A DNA stretch of 64,000 nucleotides, taken from Lenzites betulinus. Taxonomy: Eukaryota > Basidiomycota > Agaricomycetes > Polyporales > Polyporaceae. Positions 11,851 through 23,846 of this stretch are shown here, piece by piece. Location of the stretch: NCBI GenBank assembly GCA_022264855.1, contig JABYQU010000032.1, forward strand, positions 186,001-250,000. Direction: 5' to 3'. Positions within the stretch are counted from its first letter, which is position 1, and each line of letters begins with the position of its first letter. The notes below the pieces were generated by a model. That model was not told the origin of the DNA. It was given only the letters and a program-made list of their open reading frames with translations, and made no database searches. Both the position numbers and the translations under genes were made by a program.

Positions 11851-13364
11851 ATGTCTTCAACAGAACCACCAGCAGAGTCATCCACTTCCAGTGCTGGAAA
11901 GAAAAAGCCAATTGTGATCATCACGATTGGCATGGCAGGAGCCGGAAAATCCACCTTCGTGCAGCAAATCAACTCGTACCTGCACTCGCAAGAGCCACCA
12001 TCACCTCCATATGTGCTCAATCTCGATCCGGCGGTGTCAAGTACACCGTTCGAGCCAAACATCGACATTCGCGACACCGTGGACTACCACAAAGTCATGA
12101 AGGAGTGTGTGTCTTTTCTGCGCTTGTGCAGCTTTACCCTGACTAATGAAGCACCTACCAGATACAACCTCGGTCCTAACGGTGGCATCCTCACCGCACT
12201 GAACCTATTCACGACAAAATTCGACCAAGTCCTCGACATTGTCGAGAAGCGTGCCGACACCGTCGAGTGAGCGCCGCGTGGGTTTCCTCAGGTTTGAAAG
12301 AAGTCTCACTTGTCATAGCTATGTCATCATGGACACCCCAGGGCAGATCGAGATTTTTACTTGGTCAGCGTCGGGTGCTATTATCACGGACGCCGTGGCT
12401 TCCTCGCTACCGACCGTCGTGGCGTATATCATCGACACTCCCCGTACAACAGCACCGGCGACATTTATGTCTAATATGCTATACGCGTGCAGGTGGGTGC
12501 CGTTTTATCCTCCCGGTCATCACCGGAGATATATGCATGCGTCTTCATCCATAGCAGCCGGCTAAATTTTGCGCAGCATCTTGTACAAAACTAAGCTACC
12601 ATTTATTCTTGTCTTCAATAAGACGGATGTGCAGCCGCACGACTTCGCGATCGAGTGGATGCAGGATTTCGAGGCGTTCCAGGAAGCGCTCGCCTCGCAC
12701 AAGGGTACGACCGACGACGAGGGGGAGCCGACGTACATGAACAGCTTGATGAACAGCATGAGCCTCGTGCTGGACGAATTTTATAAGCATCTAACCGTAA
12801 GTCCGCGCTTTCGCGGTCGTGGATAATTATGCTCACCACGGCCGCGATCACACAGGCGGTCGGCGTGTCGAGCGTGACCGGTGCAGGTATCAAAGAGTTC
12901 TTTGATGCGGTCGAGGCGTCACGGACGGAGTACGAGAAGTACGTCTTCATTCCATCGACCCATCACCACGCGTTTTAACCGTGGCGTGTCGTAAGGGAAT
13001 ATCTGCCAGAACTGGAGCGCGCACGGGAAGCGCGCGAAAAATCGCTCAAGGCGGTCAAGGACGACTCCATGAGCCGGTTCATGAAAGACCTCACGCTCGA
13101 CCGCGAGAAGAACCCCGCGGCCGCCACCGCGGACCGGTGGGACCCCGCAGACGAAGAGGAGGACGAGGATGACGGCGATGACATGGACATGAACATAATA
13201 GACCGCAGTACGTGCCCACTCGTTATGCATGCCCTCGGCAAGTGCGAACGCTGACGGTGGCATCTCGGGCTGCAGGCGAGGACGCATGGCCGGGGCAGTA
13301 CATTGACGTAACGCGTATGCGTCCGCGCAACGACGAGGGTATGGCGTGGCCGCGGCCCGGCTGA
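11851..13364 (+). CDS. GPN1: GPN-loop GTPase 1 (Npa3/XAB1 type)
   Basis: Essential GTPase that helps assemble RNA polymerase II and bring it into the nucleus. Seen: P-loop GMAGAGKST, the family-defining Gly-Pro-Asn loop in [10 protein letters not shown]3 [16 protein letters not shown]4 NKTD, and G5 [12 protein letters not shown]. An acidic tail ([16 protein letters not shown]) follows. Seven exons: 11851-12104, 12162-12266, 12319-12492, 12577-12796, 12856-12938, 12996-13207 and 13276-13364. They sum to 378 codons plus stop, close to the usual family length of about 370-390, and every splice phase fits. Distinguished from GPN2 and GPN3 by its length, the FTWSASG motif and the acidic C-terminus. 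Confidence 0.95.
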
Positions 13365-15474
13365 CGGGTTGCCACACGCGTGTGTCCGGGCCTATGGAGA
13401 GGACACGATAGGGATGACAGACTGCGGTAGGTCAGGTGCGAGAAGATTTATAGATCGATGTACAGTAGGAAGCCGGGACTCCGCCACACTGTTCACTCGC
13501 TGCCGTACGATGTACGAGCACGACGTGATTCGGGAGGAGATGCTCCTGGGATAGGTGAACTACCGGGTCTTTCGCATCGCCGGATGATGGACGCGCGATT
13601 GCCACGGGCGAGTTCTGTGCACATGCTTGGCCTTGAACTTACACCACTGAGGAGGAGGTCTACACGGCTGCCTAAATTTCAAACGCGGTGTGCCAAGTTC
13701 CCGGTCGCATCAGTTAACACCGGTATTATAAAACATTCCTGATTTCGTAGACTCGTCTTCACTATCGAAATTCGTACTGATCATGAAGCTGTGGAGACGT
13801 ACTACGTTCTAAGATATTGAACGCGTTCGTCGTCATCTTGTGCGACTTCGGGACGCAACTTCTGATGGTTCATCCTGGATCTGGCGCCGTGGCTGAAATA
13901 AGAAGCAGTAGAAAGACGTGCCTGTGACGACCACAGGGGTTACTAGCGGTGCCCCGCTGGACCGGAATGGTGCCTGATGCTTACTTGTCTGTGGTAACGC
14001 GTTGCTTCAGCTCGAGAACACCGCGACGTTCAGTCATATAATTAAATGGGATTCAAAGGAGGAAGGAGTAATATTTCCGCGCAAGAGCTGTCCGACAATT
14101 CGGCCATACGCCCCTCCAGTGTGACCGGAACAGTATGCTGAAAGCAGCTTCAAGCTAGCTCTGACGGAGACAGTGACGCGCCAGCCGTAATGTGGCCTGA
14201 GCTTACACAGGCACGGTCAAGTGGAGAGACAGCGCCACCAGTCGTGATGTTAACACATGGAAGCAGGTCCAGCGGTGAGTCCCCCCTGTCCTGGACAACA
14301 TTTGGTTGTGTATAGCACTCACCTTTTGAGCGGTTGTACGAGTTCGTCCTCCTCACGCTTATGTGAACGGCTGGATATACTCTGTCCGAGGTGCGTATAT
14401 AGCGGTTTGCTTCAACCCCGACTAGCCAGCGATGTGATGTTTCCTGCGTTAGGTATAGATTCAGGGAGACGCCATCGCCCGGGAGGGTGGCCTCGGCACA
14501 CGGCTTGACGGCCGCCATGAGGGCCGAGGCCATGCATATGTACACGGCTGAAGGATAGATATGCGCCTGTATTCGTAGCCAGCGAGGTGTGACAGGCGTG
14601 AAGATGCACACAGGAGAACGTTGACGTAGAAAGAGTTGCTCTAGGACGTCGGCTAAGCTCAAGTGATTTTGAGAGAACCCTCGAGGTAACTACCGAGCGT
14701 TGAGAATATCGGTACACGCACTCTGGCAGGGCGAATGTGGCGCACGAGCTGAGTTATATCACTCGATCACCGTCGTTTTCGGAGATCCTTCGTCGCCGCG
14801 GACTGCGCTTGCTATCGCCGATGAGATTTGGTACGCACATGCAAAATGTTGTACGAGGTATGTCGCAAGTAAGGTTAGAACTAGGAGCGGAGATTGTTAG
14901 TGAATTCCGAGTCGTCCGGGTAAACGTAAGACTTACTCCACTTCGCCCTCGTTACGCACTGCGATTTTCCCGCGACCGTGAACCTACTACTTCCACAACA
15001 TAAGTACTGCGTAGTATCACCTGCTGGCCCTTGGCTCTCCCTGACTCTGCGCCCGCAGTGGCACATTGATATTCTCCTTAGTTGACATGAACACAAACTC
15101 GGAGGCCGTGTGGTCCACAGGTGCCCAGGCCCCTGTCGATGGCCTCAATCATTGCAAACTATCAGAGCTAGCATGAGACTTACGTTGCTGGAGGCGATTG
15201 ACAGGAACAGACTCCGATTCAACATTCCACAATTGTCGTCGGTTGCTCCCCGCACCGCATCATATTCCCTTTCTGAGGGCCGCACTTCCGCTTATGTAAG
15301 CCCATTTAAAGTCCCATAAATCAGTAAGTTCCTTGTCCAAACGCCCTCGTCCCCACCGTCCGCTTCGCCGTCCTCCCCCCGCCGTCTTCCCTCCCCGCGC
15401 GATTCGCAACCGGCCAGCAACGATCACGAAGATATCCCAAGGCTCCCTCACGACCCCTCACAGCAAGCGGAGAA
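13365..15474. other. Intergenic, about 2.1 kb, no gene seen
   Basis: Short frames occur on both strands (for example 14150-14662 minus) but none shows domain-like sequence or splice-supported continuation. The part nearest CDC2 (15330-15470) is C/T-rich, as expected for a fungal promoter and leader. Confidence 0.5.
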
Positions 15475-17165
<1,691 letters not shown>

Positions 17166-17840
17166 CCCGGCCCCCTCCACCTCGCTGCCTTTGCACCCTC
17201 TCGCGCTCTCCATCCGTTGCCCGTCACGACTGTTGTCTTCTTCCGCCCGTCCGCCATGCATCACGACCGTTCCCCACGCAAACGCATTCATGATCTCTCG
17301 TCCCACTTGTTAGCTACCAATACAGATACAGATACACCGCCCGTACATTAGCATGTATTGCCCCACCCTTGTGTCCCATACCTGTCCGCGCCCCGCCGCC
17401 CTCGTTTGCCCGTTCGCAACGCCCCGCCCGTCGTTGTTGTTGTCGTTGGCCGCCCGCATCCTCGCACCCGTGTCCTTCGTTCCTCGCTGTTCTGTGTTTG
17501 GTGATGTTCGTGATGACCGCCGCTGCTCGTACCACGCTTGAACCTCCCCCAACCGTAGTCCTATGCCGCCCGGTGTCGCGCCTCGGCATAATTTGTATCG
17601 ATTCGTCCCGTATCCCCCCTAGTTCTCTGTGTCGATATCTGTATGTCAAGTGAAGTGGCAATGTGGCAATATATAACTGGCGATGATACTGGTCGGCGCG
17701 TGTTATGTGAAAAACAAAACAAAGAACTAGATTAAAACGACGACCTAATACGACGATGACCGGAAAGCAACATAGCAAGCTTGACATAGAAAGCACGTAT
17801 ACTCGAAACGACCCCTCATCCCCCTCCACCTCGCCACCGC
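17166..17840. other. Convergent 3' region of cdc2 and APH-like gene, with a direct repeat copy
   Basis: Non-coding, T/C-rich after the CDC2 stop and AT-rich before the APH-gene stop. It contains the left copy of an imperfect direct repeat at about 17644-17706. No gene is seen. Confidence 0.5.
17644..17706 (+). repeat. Direct repeat, left copy flanking the APH-like gene
   Basis: This stretch includes ATGTGGCAATATATAACTGG followed by CGATGA and GCGCGTGTTATG. A close relative lies at about 18933-18993 in the same orientation, so the two bracket the APH-like gene. Confidence 0.65.
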
Positions 17841-18890
17841 CTAGACGTACGAGCCGTTCAATTCTACGAATTTAATAAGCTCCTGATGTCCCCTGATTTC
17901 ATCCGCGTAGACTCCCTCCGTGAGTACATTCCCCATGAACTTGCCCCAGGGGAGCATCGGCAACAAGAACGTGACGCTGAACTCCCAATACTCGGGCAGC
18001 CACGCCGCGGCCTCCCAGTCAATGAGTGCGCAGATGCGGCCGTCCGCGCCCATCATGATGTTCTGCGGATTGAGGTCGCCGTGCGTGAAGACGATGGCAT
18101 GGGGCGGCGCGTCGAAGAAATAGGTCTTCAGCACCTCCATCGCTGCGGCACGACTCTTGAGCATCTGATCAACCTGTTCTGGCGTAGGGTTCGGGTCGTT
18201 GTAAAGGATGGGGCGGAAATTCGATCGTATGCCCTCCTTGAACGCGTCTTCGTTCGCGTAGCGTGGAAGAGGTGGCGCGGGTACCATAGTCCCGTGGATC
18301 ATGCCACCAGCCGCGCCGCAGACGGCGTCTCCAAATGGGTTGGAGAAGCTGCGCATGCGGGCGAGGATGCGAGTGAGGTCGGCGGTGAAAGTGTCCCAGT
18401 CCACTTCGTCGTTGTTGAATGTCTCCAAGGGCCGTCCCGGGACTCGGGTCATGAGCAAAGAGTCGCAGACGGTGTAGTCTACGCCCTTTGCCAAGCCGAG
18501 AGATCCGAACGAGATGCAGCGTGGCGCCGGTATGCCCATGGCGCGAGCGAGGTTCATGGCGAGGCCTTCCTGCTCGTGAACGCGGCAGTGCCTCTTCAGA
18601 ATGAGGCCGAACGGAAGCGCGAACATGCACTCGCGCGACTCGATCTTGTAGCGGCGCATGTACCAGTACAGCGAGAAAGGGATGAGGATGTACTCGTGGA
18701 TGTAGTAGCATATCTTCTTGGTGAGTGCGGACGCCGGTCGGCCAACCTTGGGGCAAGAGAGAGGATGAGGCGACAGACCCACAAGGGGGAAGCGAGGTCT
18801 GACCGTGACCGTGTATGCAGAAGCCATGGTAGCACGACCTGAAGGCCGTCTCCCGCTTTGCGGGACTACACCCTCCTCAACTGCCGACAT
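17841..18890 (-). CDS. APH-fold phosphotransferase-like protein
   Basis: Aminoglycoside-phosphotransferase-fold (kinase-like) protein, a family common in fungi and usually of unknown substrate. Seen: catalytic loop HGDLNPQNIMMG (Brenner-type motif with Asp and Asn) and the metal-binding IDWEAAAWLPEYWEF. Upstream are an N-terminal lobe with EGLAMNLARAMGIPAPRC and LLMTRVPGRPLE. The frame is open without introns for 349 codons; an alternative start is at 18827, giving MASAYTVTV. The tail ends FVELNGSYV. It is convergent with cdc2, and direct repeats lie just outside both ends of the gene. Its lack of introns is unlike every neighbouring gene, which would fit an acquired or retroposed copy, though small APH genes are often intron-poor. 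Substrate unknown. Confidence 0.85.
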   Translation of the reverse strand: MSAVEEGVVPQSGRRPSGRATMASAYTVTVRPRFPLVGLSPHPLSCPKVGRPASALTKKICYYIHEYILIPFSLYWYMRRYKIESRECMFALPFGLILKRHCRVHEQEGLAMNLARAMGIPAPRCISFGSLGLAKGVDYTVCDSLLMTRVPGRPLETFNNDEVDWDTFTADLTRILARMRSFSNPFGDAVCGAAGGMIHGTMVPAPPLPRYANEDAFKEGIRSNFRPILYNDPNPTPEQVDQMLKSRAAAMEVLKTYFFDAPPHAIVFTHGDLNPQNIMMGADGRICALIDWEAAAWLPEYWEFSVTFLLPMLPWGKFMGNVLTEGVYADEIRGHQELIKFVELNGSYV

Positions 18891-19342
18891 GAGTGATTGC
18901 CATCATCCGTGCCTTCCGCGCCGCTGGCTAAATGTCAAATGGTGATGTGGCAATATATAATTGGCGATGAGATTGACTTGCGCGTGTTGTGCTCGCCCGA
19001 TATTTGGTCGGTCGAAGGGATGAAAGCAGTACCGTGACTCAGGGTCGTGGCAGGATGGTAAGGGACGACAATTGCCATTATATCACCGACAAACGGAAGC
19101 AGATGTAGAGAACAATAAAAGATCGCTGAGCGGAAGGTGCTGTCCGCGAAGGGCGTAGAGGGGTAAGGAGGGATAAGTATACAAGCTCGAACACAAACGA
19201 ATCAAAGTCCACGGACGCCACGCAAGGATGCGCGCACCGCCGCTTGTACATATTGCTTCCACACACCAGAGCCACAGTCCACACAAAAATCCCAAAGGTA
19301 AGGGTATCCAGCTGAACGGGACGCACAACAACCGATTGCCCC
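18891..19342. other. Intergenic with the right direct-repeat copy
   Basis: Upstream of the APH-like gene and downstream of the glyoxal oxidase stop; both genes lie on the minus strand. It holds the right copy of the imperfect direct repeat and otherwise no coding signal. Confidence 0.5.
18933..18993 (+). repeat. Direct repeat, right copy flanking the APH-like gene
   Basis: Contains ATGTGGCAATATATAATTGG then CGATGA and GCGCGTGTTGTG. It matches the copy near 17644-17706 over about 60 bases with several mismatches and a small gap. Confidence 0.65.
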
Positions 19343-22300
19343 TCAGTTGTCCTGGATGTTCGAGCTGTTGACGGGGCCGACGCCAGGGAGGGTGAAGTCG
19401 GGGAAGTCGGGCCAGTTCCCGAGCGCGCCGGGGTCGCCTCCGATGCGGACCCAGTTCGAGTGCGAGGGTGTCGGACCGTCGAGCACAAACATCTGCCACC
19501 AGCCGGGCGGAGAGACGAACGTATTCGGGGGCGCGGTGACGGTGCATGTGTTCCCGTTGCACGAGAACTCCGGGAAGAGCGTGCGCATGCCCATTGAGTT
19601 TCCTGAGGTGGAAGGGAAGGTCAGCATGCGTGGAATGTGGGACTCGCAAAGGGGAAGCGGTACGTACCGTGCTATAGTTACGAATGAGAGAGAGGAAGAG
19701 ATCAGTATTGATGAGACATGAGAGCAGGTAGGAAGAGACAAACCGTGCTAGCCGTGGCTGGAAGAAGGAAGCAAGTCAGACAGAAGCCCAGCCGCACGAG
19801 ACAGCATGCAGCACGCACCGGCGATCAGGGACACGCGCATGGTATCAGTGCCACCCTCATGCAGGGTAACGTCGAACGTGTACTGGCCGCCGTATGTCCA
19901 ATCGACCTGGGGGATGGTGAAGCTGGGCTGCCGGCGGCCATCTGTCAGGTATGGCGGAATGTACACCTCCACACGCGTCTCCTCCGGGAACCCGGGCGTC
20001 TGGGGGTCGCTGCCCGAGATGAGAACGCGGCCGTCAGGAAGGAGCTGGTCATCCCACGTCAGACACAGCACCGTCAATTTGGCTGCATGCGGCACGTACT
20101 GTCGCTTCGGAATGGTATAGGCGCGCCACGATGGTGGTGTTGAGGATCGAGATGCGCGAGCCGACGGCTTGGGTGGGGTCGTACAGGAGCGCTTGGAAGT
20201 TGGGATCAGTAGCGAGTCCGAAACCGGCGACACCCTGTTGAGCGCCGTTGACGATGAGGAAGGTGCCATCGGGAAGGGCTGTCAGAGAAGGTCAGCGAGC
20301 GCATCGGCAGAAGAACGCTGTCTTCACTGACCGGACTGTGGTTCGAAGAGATGTATTCGGTCAGCTCGGTTTCACAGGCAGGCAGGCAGGCCGTGCACTC
20401 ACCATGCAAGTCATGACGCGCTTCGAAGGCTTCGAGGCAACAAATGTCAGATGGCGCGCACCACTAATAGACGGCAGCAACCCACCATCCGTTCCAACAC
20501 CCACTCAGGGTTTTCCACCTCGGGCTGGATGTTCACGCAGTTGTCCAACGCAATGCCAAAGTTCGAGCCACCACAGATGAGTATCGTAAGAGGGTCGGTG
20601 TACGGCGCGTGCTGCGGGAACAACACCGCGGTACCTTCGAGGGGGTAAGTGCGGCCAGCGAGGAAGCTCGTGACGGACCCGGGCATGTTGGGGAGCGTCT
20701 TGATCGTATCGAACGTCATGGGGTCCAGGATCCGCGCTTCGTTGTAGTACCCTGCGTCCCCGCACCTGCAGTCAGCAGCCGCGCGCCGTTCGTAGGTTCT
20801 GTCATGGACATACCAACAAAGATGTTGCCACTGGGCAGCATGTGCAAGAATGGGTACAGATTGTTGGGGTCTGTGCGGTTCAGCCAGTCCATAAAGAGGT
20901 ACGTTGGGCCTCCCTCTGGGGTGGGCAGGATCTCCAGCGTGGGTTCTGGAGCGCCGTTGCTTCCGTGTTCGCCACCGACCACAAGCACACTGCCATTGGA
21001 CATCACCAGTGCCGACGGGTACCAGCGTCCCCTCTGGAGCGCGCGTCAGGGAGTTTGACCTCGACATGATAGACGAGCGGCGTACCTGGAGCTTAAGCTC
21101 TTCGAAGTTCTCCTCCCAGTCATTTGTGCCGTTGACACCGGGGCTCCCATCAGGGGTGTACAGGCGCACACCGAAGGTACTGTCAAGCGACCAGCCGCCA
21201 ACGACGAGCTGCCGGCCCCTCCGATCGGGCAGCACAAGACCCGCAGAGCAGAAGACGTCGGACTTGACGTGCATCGTGCGCCACGTCTTCTCGAAGTCGT
21301 CGACAAGGCTGAGATCAAGCTCGTACGCGCCCGTGGAGTTGGTGAACTCGCTCGTGCCGAACTTCTCGACGAAGGTGACCTTGCCGTTGATACCGAGCGT
21401 CACTATCAGGGGCACGACTACTCCGGGCACGAAGAACTAGGAGCCTGTGTCAGAACACGGAGACCGGGAGCTCGGTTAATCGAAGCCTCTGACCTCGTAA
21501 CGTCCGGTGTTCTCCGGAGTGTGCCAATCGTTCATCACACCGTTCCACTCATAGAGCTGTCGCAGACGTTAATAGAGCACCTTCCCCATCCCATCAAGTA
21601 CGCACCTGCAGCCGGGCTTCACCACCGCACAGGTGGATGGGATCTCCGGAGCACGCAATATCACAGAGGGATGGGTCCGCGAAGCCAGGGCTGTTGTTCT
21701 GCACATCCGTGATGTCGCCGCACCCTGAGTCGTAGTTCGTTCAGCTAGCGTCAAGGCGGATTGATCGTCAAATGCTCACAGCACTCATCGCCGAACTCGG
21801 CGCCAGCAGCAGGGAAGCCAAATGCAGCGCACAGGTTCAGGCAGCTTTCGATGGTGTTGTTGTTCGTGAAGATGTTCTGGTACGGGAACACGCGAGCACC
21901 ATCGGGTTCCCTGTACGGGCGGATGTCAGCGTCGAAGCAGCGTGATGGATGCGAGTTGGGGATCGTACTGGAGACAGCCCTTGTATTCCCATTGGCCTAA
22001 GCATGCCGACGTAAGCGGGCCAATCGCAGCAGAAATCGCACCAGAATCCGGGAATACGCACCTGGGAGGCTGCTGTTCAGGGGAGTGGGAACGGGAAGGG
22101 CGACGACGTTCCCGGTCGAGGTGTAGACCTAGAATCGCGGCGATATGAGTACGCCATCTCGGAGATACCACTCTGCGATCCGCACCGAGAGACGATTGGG
22201 CCCGCCGCAGGCCTCCCTGTTCGGCCGTTATGGATCAGTCAATCTGCGATGCAAACGGGGCGTTATGGCGCACTCACGTCGTGTTCCCACCACAGCCCAT

Positions 22301-23846
22301 GTTGCAGGTGTCCTCGTCGCCAGGAACGGCGCCATCAATCAGCGTGTTACCGCAGACTGAGCGTGGGGGCGATTAGCCGGCGGACGGAGGAATGTCGTGG
22401 GTGTCACTCACAGCACTGAACTCCGAACTCTAGACCCGCGAGGGTGAAGTTCTGGGACATGCACGAGCCGATGCACGACTCGACCGTCACCTCTTGGTTA
22501 TCGGGCAGCTGGGTGCTCATGATGCGGCCGAACGCGTTGTCCCTGGACGGTCTTTGTCAATTTGGAACCCTGGCTTGACAGATGTGCCGCTTACACGTAG
22601 CAGGCTGAATACGACCAGGGCGTTGGCAGACCTGTCTTGACAGGAACCACATCGATGGGAGTGCCACCCCCGCCTCCGCCACCACCTACGACAGGTGGTC
22701 CGGGGAGTGTACCAGTGAAGTTGTAGACCTAGCGGTATTTGGTCAGAGCTCCTACGCGCGGCAATCGTGCATTTCGACACACGTTCAGACGGTTCGGGCC
22801 ACCACAGAACTCGGAGCTGTTTCCTGCGCAAGCCATGTTGCAATCCGTGACAGGGGTGGGCGCCCCACCATTCTGAATCGCGGTGTCGCAGACTGCGAGC
22901 AGAATGAGCTACATTGAAGTTCGCCGACGCGCGGACTAGACTCACAGCATTGCGTCGCAAATTCCATGCCAGAGATGGGGAAGTTGTTGTTGAAGCATGC
23001 TTCAGTGCATCCCTCGACGGTGAATGGGCCGGGAACATTGACGCCAAAGGTAAGAACGCGCGCATTGACCGAGTCGCTGTCGTCCTCGTAAGACAACTTG
23101 CAAACAGCAGCCGGCGGAGAAGCCCACTCACTTGAAACACCCGAGAGATTCCCACTGGCCGACGGAGGGTACCGTGACCGGGGGCGGGGGCGGGGGCACG
23201 CCGTCCCAGTAAACGCTCAGCCTGTCTGTTAAGGCCGTCAGACCATCGGGCGAAGCGCATTATAGTCGCGCTCCACACTCACTTCCCGCGCCGCAGATCT
23301 CAGACGCGTCGCCCGTGCACGCGAAGTTGCAGTCCGACTCGGTGGCGTTCGTGCCGCCGTTGGCAATCTCGTTGCCGCACCCTGCGGAGACGGCCCCGGG
23401 CCGGGTCAGCACCGGCGGGCTTAATGGCGCGTGCGCGCGGGGCGCCGAAGCGTTCTAATCACGTACAGCATTCCTGCGCGAACTCGAGCCCTGCGAAATT
23501 GAAGTTCTGCGAAGAGCAGAAGGAGACGCAGGTCTCGACGGTCATGCCGGTCGTGTTGACCAAGCTTGCGCCGCCGAGCGACCGGGCTCCTTGATCGCTG
23601 CGGGGGAGCGCAATCAGCGTCTCGGGCGGTGGTGGCTAAGGTAAAGTTGACGCACGTAAAGCATCCAAGGAAGGTATAATTTGTTCCCGGTATGGCGGGC
23701 GTTGCGGGTGCTTGCCGCACACGGACCATGGATCCATGGGCGATCTGCAGATGGTCAGACGGAGGTAAAGCAAAGCGAGGTCAACGAACGCGTACAGAAG
23801 GGAGCGACAGTGCCAGGACTGCGAGTGAGGCGGTAAGGGTAGCCAT
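19343..23846 (-). CDS. Secreted glyoxal oxidase (copper radical, AA5_1) with four WSC domains
   Basis: Extracellular copper-radical oxidase that makes hydrogen peroxide from small aldehydes, feeding lignin-degrading peroxidases. Seen in order: signal peptide [17 protein letters not shown] at 23846; four Cys-rich WSC modules with [50 protein letters not shown] and [15 protein letters not shown]; then the beta-propeller. Probable active-site residues are Cys in SDVFCSAG (about 21250), Tyr in GRWYPS (about 21020), Tyr-His in ARLYHSEAT (about 20115) and His in STHGNSMGMR. The C-terminal DUF1929 module ends [10 protein letters not shown]. There are many short introns; near the C-terminus exons of 14 nt (19757-19744) and 4 nt (19671-19668) are needed to rebuild the His motif. 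WSC modules probably bind cell-wall glucan or lignocellulose; that role is inferred. Confidence 0.92.
19668..19671 (-). other. 4-nt microexon carrying the catalytic His codon of the glyoxal oxidase
   Basis: On the minus strand the order is TTCGTAACTATAG, CACG, GTACGTACC. The upstream 14-nt exon ends AGC ACG in phase 0. CAC gives His, and the last G joins GA of the next exon (after CCACCTCAG) to give Gly, producing S-T-H-G-N-S-M-G-M-R. Confidence 0.75.

Noticed and set aside
17841..18890. Reading the APH-like gene as an aminoglycoside resistance gene
   Set aside because: The fold motifs are shared by many fungal kinase-like proteins of unknown substrate; nothing points to drug modification.
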